Positions 30,183 to 40,172 of a stretch of 64,000 bases of DNA are shown piece by piece. The position numbers were made by a program, and so were the translations under genes. This DNA comes from Paenibacillus massiliensis subsp. panacisoli DSM 21345. GTDB lineage: Bacteria > Bacillota > Bacilli > Paenibacillales > Paenibacillaceae. The stretch's first letter is position 1; every line of letters starts with the position of its first letter. The notes beneath the pieces were generated by a model, which was given only the letters and a program-made list of their open reading frames with translations, did no database searches and was not told the origin of the DNA. The stretch spans positions 62,001-126,000 of the forward strand of contig NZ_AUFO01000009.1 in assembly GCF_000426545.1 (NCBI RefSeq). The letters are read 5' to 3'.

Positions 30183-30728
30183 CTATACTCGTCTGTTAAA
30201 AGATTTCTCAAGACGCTCCAGCTTGCCTGCCAGACTGCCATCAAACAACGTATCCCCGATGACGACCTTCAGACCACCAAGCACCTCTGGATCGACTACA
30301 TTTTCCACACGAATCTTCTTGTTCACACGGGCTCCGAACAGAGCGGATACTTCCGCCTTCTCCGCATCATTGAGTGCATATGCAGAATAGACCGTAGCGT
30401 CAGCTAGTCCAAGCTTCTCTCCCTCAGTCTCCAGATAGCCCTGCAGGAGTTCTTCGAACAGATTGGCTCTGCCCCGACCCACCAACAGCTTGATCGTATT
30501 GATCACAGGAGCCGACAACTTGTCCTGAAAGCTCTCAGCCAGCACTTGCAGCTTGACCGCTTCAGTAATGTTGGGAGAATTGATGAAGCTCAGTATTTGC
30601 TTGTCGCCCGAGACAGCTTTTACGAAAGCTCTAAGTTCGTCTTCCGTTTCGATGACCCGGCCTTGCTGCTCTGCTACTTCGTACAAGGCTTTAGCATACC
30701 GCTTAGCAACTACTGAGTCACGGTTCAT
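30183..30728 (-). CDS. atpH: ATP synthase delta subunit
   Basis: Peripheral-stalk subunit of 181 residues linking F1 alpha to the b dimer. N-terminal six-helix domain (VAKRYAKALYEVAEQQG) and the C-terminal signature DPEVLGGLKVVIGDTLFDGS are both clear. Its ATG overlaps the atpF stop by 4 bp (ATGA), so translation is coupled. Confidence 0.95.
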   Translation of the reverse strand: MNRDSVVAKRYAKALYEVAEQQGRVIETEDELRAFVKAVSGDKQILSFINSPNITEAVKLQVLAESFQDKLSAPVINTIKLLVGRGRANLFEELLQGYLETEGEKLGLADATVYSAYALNDAEKAEVSALFGARVNKKIRVENVVDPEVLGGLKVVIGDTLFDGSLAGKLERLEKSFNRRV

Positions 30729-31213
30729 GCTCTGCCTCCTACCTCTTTAAGGTATTTGTCCACAAGCTCTTCTTGAACTTGGCTCTCATTCACTTCTTTT
30801 TGAATCAGCTTGGAAGCAATCTGTACAGAGGCTCTGCCCACTTCATTACGCAGAGTGGCCACTGCTTTGTTACGCTCATTCTCGATATCGCGAACAGCTT
30901 CGTCCTTGAGACGAGTAGCTTCTTCACGAGCTTCGCCAATGATTTGCTCTGCCTGTCTCGTACCTGTCTGCTTGGATTGCTCCAAGATTTCATAAGCTTC
31001 CTGACGAGCCTGTTGCAGTGCTTGTTTTTGCTCCTCTACATAAGCCGTAGCTTGCTCACGTGTTTCTGCCGCTTCCTTCATTTGACGCTGAACCAGTTCA
31101 CGCCGTTTCTCCATGATGGAGAACAGCGGTCCAAATGCATAACGGTCAAGCAACCAATATAAAATCCCGAAGGCAATCAGAGCAAGCACGAGGGATGTCC
31201 ATTCAAAATGCAA
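30725..31213 (-). CDS. atpF: ATP synthase b subunit
   Basis: Peripheral-stalk subunit of 162 residues: one N-terminal membrane helix (about 6-25, LVLALIAFGILYWLLDRYAF) and a long charged coiled coil rich in Glu, Arg, Gln and Ala that dimerises. The start is TTG at 31213, 9 nt after AGGAG. Overlaps atpH by 4 bp. Confidence 0.95.
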   Translation of the reverse strand: MHFEWTSLVLALIAFGILYWLLDRYAFGPLFSIMEKRRELVQRQMKEAAETREQATAYVEEQKQALQQARQEAYEILEQSKQTGTRQAEQIIGEAREEATRLKDEAVRDIENERNKAVATLRNEVGRASVQIASKLIQKEVNESQVQEELVDKYLKEVGGRA

Positions 31214-31324
31214 TTGAAGTCACTCCTTTCCGGTGAACGCCTATTCCATAATTCTCATTGATGATATCCAACAAAGAAGGCGCGGATGGCTGTGCCTTCC
31301 CCGCCAAACCTTATATATCATGAA

Positions 31325-31564
<240 letters not shown>

Positions 31565-31637
31565 TCAAATACGTGTATTTTAAAATTAATTATATACAGT
31601 TAAGTGTGAAGCTAGCTTCAATACTTAACGTTGAAAC

Positions 31638-32447
31638 CTAGTGCTCCTCATGCGTATCAATCGTTTGCGACAGATACACAAAGGTCAGAATTGTAAAGAC
31701 AAACGCCTGAATCGAGCCAATGAAAATACTGAAGCCTTGCCATGCAATCAATCCGGCTACTGAAGCGATATATCCGCCGATACCCAGAGCCGACATTTGC
31801 AGGATAACAGAGATCAGTACCTCCCCTGCGAAAATATTCGCATAAAGACGAATACCATGTGTTAGTGGCTTGGAAATATTCTCAATCAGGTTAATCGGCA
31901 GGAACAGCGGAAACGGCTGCACATAGTGCTTAAAGTATGCCTTGGTATTGCGTGTCATCCCCATAAAGTGAACGATGGCAAAGACGATTAGAGCCAGTCC
32001 CAAGGTTACGCTCAAGTCAGCTGTTGGCGACTTCCACCATGCTACAGCTGCATGCGGGTGTGAACCTGGTGCCGCAGAGTGGAACACCTCCTGGACGCTC
32101 AGCAGTGGCTTACTGAAAATAGTAGCCGCTTCGGCCGAGTCATAAGAGGTAACGATCCCGAAGGGCAAGCCCAGCATATTCCCGACGAAGATGAACATAA
32201 TGAGTGTCATCCCCAGAGACAGGAACGGTCTACCTTTCTTGAGATCCATTGTACTGGAAATCAGGCCTTGAACGAATTCTACGACCCATTCCATGAAATT
32301 TTGCAATTTCCCTGGATTCTCGACAGACAAATTGCGAGTTGCAAGGAGGGCAAGGACAAATACAATCGTACTGGTAACAATGAGCATCAATACAATCGAC
32401 AAGTCGATATGTAATCCTCCAAGCTCAATGATCGGTGATTCGTGCAT
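31638..32447 (-). CDS. atpB: ATP synthase a subunit
   Basis: Membrane stator of the proton channel, 269 residues with five to six helices. The essential arginine is Arg200 in THGIRLYANIFAGE. The half-channel residues lie in the last helices (QAFVFTILTFVYLSQTI). ATG start at 32447 with a GGAGGGAG-type RBS. Lies 18 bp after atpI. Confidence 0.97.
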   Translation of the reverse strand: MHESPIIELGGLHIDLSIVLMLIVTSTIVFVLALLATRNLSVENPGKLQNFMEWVVEFVQGLISSTMDLKKGRPFLSLGMTLIMFIFVGNMLGLPFGIVTSYDSAEAATIFSKPLLSVQEVFHSAAPGSHPHAAVAWWKSPTADLSVTLGLALIVFAIVHFMGMTRNTKAYFKHYVQPFPLFLPINLIENISKPLTHGIRLYANIFAGEVLISVILQMSALGIGGYIASVAGLIAWQGFSIFIGSIQAFVFTILTFVYLSQTIDTHEEH

Positions 32448-32465
32448 GTTTTTCTCCCTCCTTTC

Positions 32466-32858
32466 TCAGTGGTGCTTCTGGTCTTCTCTCAGAGAGAAGA
32501 TGATGGCAATCACCAGCAATGCAAGATGCCCGGACACAAGGCTTGCCGCTACGGCAATTTCGTTAAAATACCACGGGAATTCCAATGCCAGCACCATGGC
32601 CAGTATGGAGGTTGCGGCTCGAAAAATAAACCCAGTCCCAAATACCTTCTTGCGTGATTCACCTGCTGCAGCATCCAGAACCTTTCGTGTCTTGAAAGAC
32701 ATATGAAATACATTTAGACAGCTTACAATAGTTCCTAAGACTAGTCCGTGACCAACGTCACGGTGGTGGGGCATTAGTGCTGATACAAGGAAACAAAGCG
32801 CAATAAAGAACAATGCGACCACCCAAAGCGCTCTTTGAAACCGATTTGTCTCACTCAT
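32466..32858 (-). CDS. atpI: ATP synthase subunit I
   Basis: Four-helix membrane protein of 130 residues, second gene of the operon. The family (ATP synthase I) helps assemble the c-ring and may affect Mg uptake. Helices are about 10-30, 36-55, 75-95 and 100-122. Assignment rests on size, topology and position before atpB. It overlaps the upstream AtpZ-like gene by 8 bp and has GAGGGA as RBS. Confidence 0.88.
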   Translation of the reverse strand: MSETNRFQRALWVVALFFIALCFLVSALMPHHRDVGHGLVLGTIVSCLNVFHMSFKTRKVLDAAAGESRKKVFGTGFIFRAATSILAMVLALEFPWYFNEIAVAASLVSGHLALLVIAIIFSLREDQKHH

Positions 32859-33093
32859 TATTGTCCCTCAGTACCTTTCTTATGACAAGAGCGACATTTG
32901 AGATACCTGCAACCAAGCCTACGATAACGCTTACGGCAATCCAAATCCCAAGATGTCCGAAACGATTCCCGAGCCAGTTTCCGATGAGAAATCCGCCATA
33001 CACACATACGACTAGATTCACGCCAAGAACACTGACCACGCTAGCGGCCTTCCAAACATTTCCCGAGTCCTTGGGCTTGGCTTGCTTGACCAT
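32851..33093 (-). CDS. AtpZ/AtpI-type small membrane protein, first gene of the atp operon
   Basis: Protein of 80 residues with two helices (about 20-40 and 47-68), the second preceded by the GNWLGNRFGHLG loop, a pattern of the AtpZ family (proposed Mg/Ca transporter accessory with AtpI). ATG 33093 is preferred, 8 nt after AGGGGTG; a longer in-frame reading from 33123 would start inside the promoter spacer. It overlaps atpI by 8 bp. The exact role is unproven. Confidence 0.8.
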   Translation of the reverse strand: MVKQAKPKDSGNVWKAASVVSVLGVNLVVCVYGGFLIGNWLGNRFGHLGIWIAVSVIVGLVAGISNVALVIRKVLRDNNE

Positions 33094-33121
33094 TTTCGTG
33101 TCACCCCTGTAATTCCAGTCC

Positions 33122-33151
33122 ATTTTACTTAAATATAAGACACTTTGTCAA
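33122..33151 (-). promoter_or_regulatory. Sigma-A promoter of the ATP synthase operon
   Basis: Minus-strand TTGACA (consensus -35, 33146-33151), 18-bp spacer, TAAAAT (-10, 33122-33127). It would give a leader of about 20 nt before the first gene. Confidence 0.78.
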
Positions 33152-33219
33152 TTGAATGCTAATGGCTTTCCAGTGGGTAAAAAACGGGTGGGAACTCCCC
33201 CTAAAAAGGGCAAAATTCC

Positions 33220-33265
33220 TTACAAACCGTACAGTTAAACTGTATGCTAACTGTACGGCTTGTAA
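33220..33265 (-). terminator. Long inverted repeat after mnaA, probable terminator
   Basis: An 18-bp stem with one G-T pair (33220-33237 with 33248-33265) and a 10-nt loop, starting 14 bases after the mnaA stop. On the minus strand GGAATTTTGCCCTTTTT follows, so the T-tract is displaced. It probably insulates the atp promoter; a protein-binding site is the alternative. Confidence 0.65.
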
Positions 33266-33279
33266 AATATCGAATACAA

Positions 33280-34434
33280 CTACTTTGTGAACATTCTGTG
33301 AAACTCTTCTGGACGCTCCACTTTGACTCCGAAATGGTGAAGAATCGCATTGACAATTCTAACCGAAGCTTTTCCGTCTCCGTATGGATTTGCAGCCTTG
33401 CTCATCGTTTCATATAATCCTTTGTCCGTCAGGAGAGCACGTGCACGCGCATAGACTTTCTCTTCGTCGGTCCCAACAAGCTCAAGCGTACCGGCCTCAA
33501 TCCCCTCTGGACGCTCAGTTGTATCTCGCAATACCAGTACAGGCACACCATAAGAAGGAGCTTCTTCCTGTAATCCGCCAGAGTCTGTCAGAATCAAATG
33601 AGTATGTGGATAGAAATTGTGCAGGTCCACTACATCCAATGGATCAATCAGGCGAATGCGTGGGTGGTTCCCAAGGATCTCGAATGCAGGCTCCTTCACA
33701 GCAGGGCTTGGATGAACCGGATAGACAATCGCTACATCCTCAAACTCATCAGCAATTCGCTTTACAGCCCGGAAAATGTTGCGGTGTGGCTCTCCCTGTG
33801 ATTCACGACGATGCGCGGTCATGAGAATCAGACGCTTGCCTTGCGCCCATTCGAGCACCGGGTGCGTATAATCCTCACGAACCGTATACTGGAAAACATC
33901 TGTAACTGTATTTCCAGTTACGTAGATGTTTTCTTCCAGTTTATTCTCCTTCCGGAGATTCCCTGCGGACAGATCCGTAGGAGAAAAGTGTAAGTCTGAT
34001 AACACACCCGTCAGCTGACGATTCATCTCCTCTGGGTATGGAGAGAGCTTATTCCAGGTCCGTAGCCCTGCTTCGACATGACCGACCTGAATCTGCTGCA
34101 TGAAGGCCGCATAACTAGCTAAGAAGGTCGTAAGCGTATCTCCATGTACCAGTACGATATCCGGCTTGGCTTCCCGAAGCACAGGCTCCAGACCCTGCAG
34201 TACTCTAATGGAGATTTCATTCAAGGTCTGGCGGTCCTTCATAACATCCAAATCGTAATCCGGGTGGATGTTGAATACCTCCAGCACCTGATCCAGCATT
34301 TGACGATGCTGAGCAGTTACGCACACGATGGATTCAATATGCTCAGGATGGCGCTCCAGCTCCAGAATAAGCGGGGCCATCTTGATTGCTTCTGGCCGTA
34401 CTCCAAAAATCGTCATTACTTTAATCTTGGACAT
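33280..34434 (-). CDS. mnaA: UDP-N-acetylglucosamine 2-epimerase
   Basis: Cytosolic non-hydrolysing epimerase of 384 residues making UDP-ManNAc, the donor for TagA in teichoic acid or secondary wall polysaccharide synthesis. Typical segments are VMTIFGVRPEAIKMAPL, VHGDTLTT, GHVEAGLRT, TAHRRES and TDSGGLQEEAPSYGVPVLV. ATG 34434 has AGGAG 7 nt upstream; an in-frame TTG at 34440 overlaps it. It lies between upp and the atp operon. Also called wecB. Confidence 0.95.
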   Translation of the reverse strand: MSKIKVMTIFGVRPEAIKMAPLILELERHPEHIESIVCVTAQHRQMLDQVLEVFNIHPDYDLDVMKDRQTLNEISIRVLQGLEPVLREAKPDIVLVHGDTLTTFLASYAAFMQQIQVGHVEAGLRTWNKLSPYPEEMNRQLTGVLSDLHFSPTDLSAGNLRKENKLEENIYVTGNTVTDVFQYTVREDYTHPVLEWAQGKRLILMTAHRRESQGEPHRNIFRAVKRIADEFEDVAIVYPVHPSPAVKEPAFEILGNHPRIRLIDPLDVVDLHNFYPHTHLILTDSGGLQEEAPSYGVPVLVLRDTTERPEGIEAGTLELVGTDEEKVYARARALLTDKGLYETMSKAANPYGDGKASVRIVNAILHHFGVKVERPEEFHRMFTK

Positions 34435-34461
34435 GATCAAGCTCCTTTTTCACATTAAAGC

Positions 34462-34503
34462 ATGGCCCCGGTAACAATGGTATGTTCATGTGTCCGGGGC
34501 CAT
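34462..34503 (-). terminator. Hairpin after upp, possible terminator
   Basis: Perfect 10-bp stem ATGGCCCCGG (34462-34471) with CCGGGGCCAT (34494-34503), 22-nt loop. No strong T-tract follows on the minus strand (GCTTTAATG), so termination may be partial and mnaA may be read from upp. Confidence 0.5.
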
Positions 34504-34585
34504 ATTATCTGCTTATAATAGATACTTCCATAAATTACATTATGAATACTTCCCAACCCAACTGCAAACTTCCTGCTTGCTAGCT

Positions 34586-35215
34586 TTACTTAGTGCCGTA
34601 GAGTCGGTCTCCGGCATCCCCCAGACCAGGAATAATGTACCCATGACTGTCCAGACGCTCGTCCAGTGCAGCTACATAGATGTCCACATCAGGGTGTGCA
34701 TCCTGAACCGCTTTGACGCCTTCGGGAGCTGCAATCAGGTTCATCATTTTAATCTGCGTGCAGCCACGCTTCTTGAGCACATCAATCGCTGCAATTGCCG
34801 AACCTCCCGTAGCAAGCATCGGGTCGATGACAATCAGCTCACGCTCAGTAACATCGGTCGGCAGCTTCGTATAATATTCAACAGGCTGCAGTGTCTCCGG
34901 ATCACGGAACAGCCCGACATGACCTACCTTGGCTGCAGGGAGCAGCTTCACTACGCCATCCAGCATCCCTAGTCCTGCTCGCAGGATCGGTATCAGACCG
35001 AGCATACGCCCGGAAATGACTTTGCCTTCCGTCTCTGCCACAGGAGTCTGTACCACAATGCTCTCCAGTGGAATGTCACGTGTAATCTCATAAGCCATCA
35101 GCGTCGCTACTTCATCGACCAATTCACGAAAGTCTTTCGTATTCGTGCGTACATCCCGAATGAAGGTCAGTTTGTGTTGAATTAATGGGTGATCGCATAT
35201 CACCAGTTTACCCAT
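34586..35215 (-). CDS. upp: Uracil phosphoribosyltransferase
   Basis: Pyrimidine salvage enzyme of 209 residues: uracil + PRPP to UMP. The PRPP-binding motif is [17 protein letters not shown]; the uracil-binding C-terminus [13 protein letters not shown] is complete. ATG start with GGAGGG 7 nt upstream. In Bacillus upp sits between glyA and the atp operon, the same place as here apart from inserted genes. Confidence 0.97.
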   Translation of the reverse strand: MGKLVICDHPLIQHKLTFIRDVRTNTKDFRELVDEVATLMAYEITRDIPLESIVVQTPVAETEGKVISGRMLGLIPILRAGLGMLDGVVKLLPAAKVGHVGLFRDPETLQPVEYYTKLPTDVTERELIVIDPMLATGGSAIAAIDVLKKRGCTQIKMMNLIAAPEGVKAVQDAHPDVDIYVAALDERLDSHGYIIPGLGDAGDRLYGTK

Positions 35216-35470
35216 ATTAAGTCCCTCCGGTATCCTACTTCATTTCCTTAGCACACTGTAGTCTCGCGTATAGACCACAGGTGATTGCAGCTTGCTGTAA
35301 TCGCATGTACTCCACTATACGTTCATTATTATTTCAAATACTAAGCAATCGTATAATGCAGTGAGGGTCTATATTCATTCATTGCCCAACTATAGGTGCT
35401 ATCGATCCACAAATCTCGTATATTATATCATTCCTTGCCGCTTTTAACACCTGCCTGTGGTAACGAATTA
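35216..35470. other. Intergenic region upstream of upp
   Basis: This is the 5' region of upp on the minus strand. It holds an 8-bp stem with one G-T pair, GATTGCAG/CTGTAATC around CTTG, at about 35283-35302, inside the probable leader. No PyrR-type loop motif was recognised and no promoter stood out. No gene is supported. Confidence 0.4.
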
Positions 35471-35507
35471 GAGAAATGAAAGAGCCCTCGCCTTTCGGAC
35501 GAAGACT
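35471..35507 (-). terminator. Intrinsic terminator after the sugar-binding protein gene
   Basis: A 10-bp stem including G-T pairs (35483-35492 with 35498-35507) and a 5-nt loop. On the minus strand CTTTCATTTC follows. Confidence 0.7.
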
Positions 35508-35518
35508 CCCTCATCTGA

Positions 35519-36808
35519 CTATCTGAATTTCAGATTATCCCATGCCTCTTGGAATTGCTGCATCATATCTTCTTTGGTGATCGCGCCTGCGATATAGGCC
35601 TGCATAATACTGCTGAGATCATGATTCAAGCCTTTGGGAAAACGTGAGAAGTTCCAGCTTAGCACTTTGTCTTCCTCTACACGGCGGATAATCTCGGCAC
35701 CGAGGTCACCGACGATATCCGGACTTGTCTTGATGCTCTGGAAGGCAGGCACGAATTTGAACTCCTCTGTGATGTATCTTTTCCCCGTGTCTGAGGTGAC
35801 CATCCAATTCAGAAAATCTTTGGCCTCCTCCTTCACTGGTGAGTTCTTGTTGACCACCCAATTCGCCGGAACGCCGATGGCCAGGTAATCAGCTAATGCA
35901 GGGTCATCATTGACCGGTGTCGGTAGAATGCCGATGTTGAGATCCGGATTGATCCCGTCAATCTGAGGCTGGGTCCAGTTCCCTTGTGGCATCATGGCTG
36001 CCTGCCCTGTTGCGAACAACGTCACCTGTGTATTGTAATCCGTTGTAAGTGGATAGGGGTTACTATACTCCAGCATCAGGTCCATCAGCTGTACCCAGTC
36101 GTCGAACACCGGATTTCCGGGTACTTGATTCGTCTGGGCATCCAGCTTTTCTATGAATCGCTCAGGCTCCTCCTGTCTCGAGAACGGGATGTTCGCCAAA
36201 TGATTGCCAAGCACCCAATATTCTTGATAAGCATTGGCAAATGGAATGATTCCTTGCTCCTCTAGACGCTGTGCTACCTGCCTCAACTCCGTTAAGGTCT
36301 GTGGCAGATCTGTAATCCCTGCTTGCTCGAACAGGTCCCTATTATAAATGAAGCCGAATCCCTCCAGATTCATCGGCTGCCCATATAGCTTGCCATCCTT
36401 CGTCATGGGCCGCTTCGCGAAATCATCAAGCTCATTCACCCATGGCTGGTCGGATAAATCCTCAAGATATTCGAACCACGTCTCCATATCCTGATACCCT
36501 TCATTGGTAAAGATATCAGGCTCATCACCAGATGAGAACTTTGCCTTCAAAGAAGCTGCGTAATCCATACCTCCTCCGACCGATAATACCTCGACACGAA
36601 TACCTGGGTGCTCTTTCTCATACTCCGCTACCATCGCCTTCAGCGGCTCAGAGATCTCGACCTTGAACTGGTAGATGTGAATCGTCTTGGAATCCGTACT
36701 TTCCTGTGCTCCATTGCTGCAGCTAGTCATAAGCAACAGTACAAGCAGGAGGGGGAAGCTTATGGATTTTCGACTGAATATGCGACTGAATCTTCGGCGT
36801 CCAAGCAT
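35519..36808 (-). CDS. Extracellular sugar-binding lipoprotein of an ABC importer
   Basis: Solute-binding protein of 429 residues, family 1 (CUT1-type carbohydrate uptake). A lipoprotein signal is visible: Arg-rich start, hydrophobic core, lipobox MTSC with Cys30. The mature part begins with a Ser/Thr linker and HIYQFKVEISEPLKAMV, followed by the usual GKLYGQPMNLEGFGFIYNRD segment. It is last in its operon, 12 bp after the second permease; AAGGGGG 8 nt upstream is the RBS. The sugar cannot be read from sequence; oligosaccharides are likely for this family. Confidence 0.88.
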   Translation of the reverse strand: MLGRRRFSRIFSRKSISFPLLLVLLLMTSCSNGAQESTDSKTIHIYQFKVEISEPLKAMVAEYEKEHPGIRVEVLSVGGGMDYAASLKAKFSSGDEPDIFTNEGYQDMETWFEYLEDLSDQPWVNELDDFAKRPMTKDGKLYGQPMNLEGFGFIYNRDLFEQAGITDLPQTLTELRQVAQRLEEQGIIPFANAYQEYWVLGNHLANIPFSRQEEPERFIEKLDAQTNQVPGNPVFDDWVQLMDLMLEYSNPYPLTTDYNTQVTLFATGQAAMMPQGNWTQPQIDGINPDLNIGILPTPVNDDPALADYLAIGVPANWVVNKNSPVKEEAKDFLNWMVTSDTGKRYITEEFKFVPAFQSIKTSPDIVGDLGAEIIRRVEEDKVLSWNFSRFPKGLNHDLSSIMQAYIAGAITKEDMMQQFQEAWDNLKFR

Positions 36809-36820
36809 GCTCTCACCCCC

Positions 36821-37660
36821 TTAACCCTTTACCGCACCGGCTGCAATGCCGGACACGATGTATTTTTGCATCGACAGGAAGAAGATAACGATTGGAGCAA
36901 TCCCGAGCACAAGTGCGGGCAAAGCCAGATCCCACTGCTTGGTAAATTGACCGAACAGCATATAGGTTGCAATCGGAATTGTATTCAGATCCGGGTCAGA
37001 CAGAATCAGCGAAGGCATCAAATAGTCATTCCAGATCCAGAGCGTATTAAGGATGAGTACGGTCACGAACATTGGCTGTAGCAACGGACAGACGATACGG
37101 AAGAATACACCGTAGCGGGAAGTGCCATCCACGCGAGCCGCCTGTTCAATCTCCAGTGGAACGGACTTGATGAATCCATGAAACAGGAACACGGACAAGG
37201 ATGAGCCGAAGCCCAGATAACAGATAATCAAGCCCAGCAGGCTGTTATTAAGGCCCAGCACATTCGTCACCTCCATCAGCGGCAGCATAATGGACTGGAA
37301 CGGTACGACCATGGCCGCCACCAGAATCACGAATAATATGCGGTTAAATCCCGTATCGTGTCTGACCATCTGATAAGCAGCCATCGAACTGATCAGCAGC
37401 AGCAGCACATTACTGACAATCGTTACGATGAGCGAGTTCATAAAAGCCTTTGGAAACTCTATGGCCTGCCAAGCCTGCACATAATTGCTCCATTGGAAGG
37501 AGGCAGGCCAGGAGGCTGCATCAGACAATATCTCCCCGAACGGCTTCACCGAATTCACCAGCAGAAAATAGAAAGGGATCAGAAAGATCAATGCAATCAG
37601 GATCAGAATCAATTCAGCGGCAAATGTGCTTAAACGATACTTATTTGATGTATGCTCCAT
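36821..37660 (-). CDS. Sugar ABC transporter permease (MalG type)
   Basis: Inner-membrane permease of 279 residues with six helices. The EAA loop that docks the ATPase is EQAARVDGTSRYGVFFRIVC. ATG 37660 lies one base after the stop of the other permease; an in-frame TTG at 37672 overlaps the RBS GGAGG. Translational coupling is therefore likely. No ATPase gene accompanies the set, so a shared MsmX-type ATPase encoded elsewhere would power it. Confidence 0.9.
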   Translation of the reverse strand: MEHTSNKYRLSTFAAELILILIALIFLIPFYFLLVNSVKPFGEILSDAASWPASFQWSNYVQAWQAIEFPKAFMNSLIVTIVSNVLLLLISSMAAYQMVRHDTGFNRILFVILVAAMVVPFQSIMLPLMEVTNVLGLNNSLLGLIICYLGFGSSLSVFLFHGFIKSVPLEIEQAARVDGTSRYGVFFRIVCPLLQPMFVTVLILNTLWIWNDYLMPSLILSDPDLNTIPIATYMLFGQFTKQWDLALPALVLGIAPIVIFFLSMQKYIVSGIAAGAVKG

Positions 37661-37661
37661 C

Positions 37662-38546
37662 TTACATTTCAACCTCCCTCTGCTTGGTCATGCGCACCTG
37701 AATGAGTGTAACGATCGCGACAATTACGAAGAAAATCATAGCCTTGGCCGTCCCCAGACCGAGACGATTATTGGTAAAAGCTTCATTATATATGTCCAGC
37801 GCTACAGATTCTGTTGATTTGTACGGTCCACCCTTAGTAAGCGCCAGATTCAATTCAAACACCTTGAACGACCAGGAGATCGCAAGAAACAGACAGACCG
37901 TCACCGCAGGCATAATTAGCGGAATAATAATCTTGCGCAGTACCTGCATACGGCCTGCACCATCCATCTGAGCGGATTCCAGCAATGATTGAGGTATATT
38001 ACTAAGCGAAGATATGTAGATCACCATCAGATAGCCTGCATATTGCCATACGAATACGATGACCGTGCCCCAGAAGGCCGTTGATGCATCACCAAGCCAT
38101 GGTAGAGTGAAAAAGGACCAGCCTGTAGCTTCTCCTACCGCCGAGAATCCTCTCACGAATATGAACTGCCAGATAAAGCCAAGCAGCAACCCGCCAATCA
38201 TATTCGGCATGAAGAAGACTGTCCTGAGCGCAAGGCGTGTTCGCAAGGGTCTGGTCAAGAAGAAGGCCAGTAGAAAGCCTAACACATTGGTCAATACGAC
38301 ACCACATAAGGTAAAGCGTACGGTGAACCAGAATGCATTTCGAAAATCAGGGTCCTTTGTCAGAATGTGAACATAATTATCCCATCCTAGCCAGCGGTTG
38401 TGCTGCGATACTCCGTCCCAGTCTGTCATGGAGTAGTACAGCCCCAATACGAAGGGAACCACTACAACGGACACGAAAAATATCATCATCGGACCGACAA
38501 AAACAAGCTGTCTCATAAGTGCTGAACCCTGTCGATTCAATATCAT
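37662..38546 (-). CDS. Sugar ABC transporter permease (MalF type)
   Basis: First gene of the importer operon; 294 residues, six helices, beginning near FVGPMMIFFVSVVVVPFVLG. EAA loop LESAQMDGAGRMQVLRKIII. The start is uncertain: ATG 38546 is only 3 nt after AAAGGAG, and TTG 38540 at 9 nt may be the true one; a longer reading from 38585 is unlikely. The operon order permease-permease-binding protein, with no regulator nearby, leaves its induction unclear. Confidence 0.88.
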   Translation of the reverse strand: MILNRQGSALMRQLVFVGPMMIFFVSVVVVPFVLGLYYSMTDWDGVSQHNRWLGWDNYVHILTKDPDFRNAFWFTVRFTLCGVVLTNVLGFLLAFFLTRPLRTRLALRTVFFMPNMIGGLLLGFIWQFIFVRGFSAVGEATGWSFFTLPWLGDASTAFWGTVIVFVWQYAGYLMVIYISSLSNIPQSLLESAQMDGAGRMQVLRKIIIPLIMPAVTVCLFLAISWSFKVFELNLALTKGGPYKSTESVALDIYNEAFTNNRLGLGTAKAMIFFVIVAIVTLIQVRMTKQREVEM

Positions 38547-38681
38547 CCGCTCCTTTGCTATAAAATGAATACCCTTGCACACCATATCTATTTTGTTAAT
38601 TACCCAATAATTACATATTTAAGCTTACTCAATGAGATGAGACGATTACGTTTATCTCGCAGGACAGGACAGTACAACGAC

Positions 38682-38730
38682 AAAAAAGCGCAAGGAATTA
38701 CGCGGTACATGACCGCGAATCCTTACGCTT
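38682..38730 (-). terminator. Intrinsic terminator after glyA
   Basis: Long imperfect stem (38686-38706 with 38712-38730: outer AAGCG/CGCTT, inner CGCGGT/ACCGCG) with six T residues on the minus strand (38682-38687). Confidence 0.9.
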
Positions 38731-38782
38731 ATATCCCTGCTCTATTCGATTAAAATCTCACACCTGGGTATTAGTACTGCAC

Positions 38783-40033
38783 TTAGTACTGCACACTTGG
38801 ATAGATTGGATACTGATCAGTCAAACGGGTAACACGTGCGCGCAGCTCGCCCAGCTTAGTCTCATCCTTCGCATTCTTGAGCGTACCTGCAATGATGCTG
38901 CCGATCTCCAGCATGGCATCTTCCTTCATACCACGAGAGGTTGCAGCTGGTGTACCGATCCGAATACCGCTCGTAATGAACGGGCTAGTCGGGTCAAATG
39001 GGATCGCGTTCTTGTTCACTGTAATCCCAATGGAATCCAGCACGTGCTCCGCATCCTTGCCTGTAATATTCAGATTGCGGGTATCAATCAGCATGAGGTG
39101 ATTGTCTGTGCCACCTGATACGATGTTGATGCCTTCTTTGACAAGAGTCTCCGCCAGTACCTGCGCATTGCGCACAACCTGCTGCGCATATTCCTTAAAG
39201 GATGGATCCAGCGCCTCTCCGAAGGCTACGGCCTTGGAAGCGATCACGTGCATCAACGGTCCACCTTGGGAACCAGGGAATACAGCCTTATCAATAGCTT
39301 GTGCCCAGGATTTGCGAGTCAGAATCATACCACCGCGTGGTCCACGAAGGGTCTTGTGAGTTGTTGTCGTTACAAATTGGGCATGAGGAACCGGATTCGG
39401 GTGCAGTCCAGCCGCAACCAGACCTGCGATATGAGCCATATCCACCATGAACAAAGCACCTACATCATTAGCAATGGACGCAAAAGCTTCGAAATCAATC
39501 GTGCGTGGATAAGCACTCGCTCCAGCAACGATCAGACGAGGACGATGCTTGAAGGCAGCCTTGCGTACTTCATCATAATCAATCAGGAAGTTGTCCTCAC
39601 GAACTCCATAGGCCGCGAAATTATACAGCAATCCTGAAGCATTAACTGGGCTACCGTGCGTCAGGTGACCACCATGAGCCAGATTCATACCCAGAACGGT
39701 GTCCCCAGGCTTCAGCGCTGCCAGATACACGGCCATATTCGCCTGTGCACCGGAATGCGGCTGAACATTGGCATGCTCGGCGCCGAACAGTTCCTTGGCA
39801 CGGTCACGCGCGATGTCCTCCACGATATCTACATGCTCACAGCCGCCATAGTATCTTTTGCCCGGATAGCCTTCAGCATATTTATTGGTCAGCACTGAGC
39901 CCATGGCTTCAATGACTGCTTCACTTACAATATTCTCGGATGCAATCAGCTCAATATTGTTCTGCTGACGCTTCAATTCCAGTCCCATAGCCTCCAGTAC
40001 AGCCGGATCGTTCTTACGCAAATGTTCCATCAT
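38783..40033 (-). CDS. glyA: Serine hydroxymethyltransferase
   Basis: PLP enzyme of 416 residues converting serine and tetrahydrofolate to glycine and methylene-THF, the main one-carbon source. The PLP lysine is in [14 protein letters not shown]; substrate segments [11 protein letters not shown] and [13 protein letters not shown] are intact. I use ATG 40033, 10 nt after GGGAGG; a second ATG follows directly, and a longer reading from 40093 adds a non-homologous 20 residues. Downstream of ywlG as in Bacillus. Confidence 0.97.
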   Translation of the reverse strand: MMEHLRKNDPAVLEAMGLELKRQQNNIELIASENIVSEAVIEAMGSVLTNKYAEGYPGKRYYGGCEHVDIVEDIARDRAKELFGAEHANVQPHSGAQANMAVYLAALKPGDTVLGMNLAHGGHLTHGSPVNASGLLYNFAAYGVREDNFLIDYDEVRKAAFKHRPRLIVAGASAYPRTIDFEAFASIANDVGALFMVDMAHIAGLVAAGLHPNPVPHAQFVTTTTHKTLRGPRGGMILTRKSWAQAIDKAVFPGSQGGPLMHVIASKAVAFGEALDPSFKEYAQQVVRNAQVLAETLVKEGINIVSGGTDNHLMLIDTRNLNITGKDAEHVLDSIGITVNKNAIPFDPTSPFITSGIRIGTPAATSRGMKEDAMLEIGSIIAGTLKNAKDETKLGELRARVTRLTDQYPIYPSVQY

Positions 40034-40172
40034 GATAAATAATCCTCCCTGCGATTTTATAATCATTTTAGAATAAATTACATCAGATAGCATCCATACA
40101 CGTTACCACACGGTTCAATAACGACATTGCATCATAGAATGGCATTAAAACATGGAATAACGGCATTCATGG

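Noticed and set aside
35216..35302. PyrR attenuator upstream of upp
   Set aside because: A small stem exists, but it lacks the conserved PyrR loop and no terminator follows.
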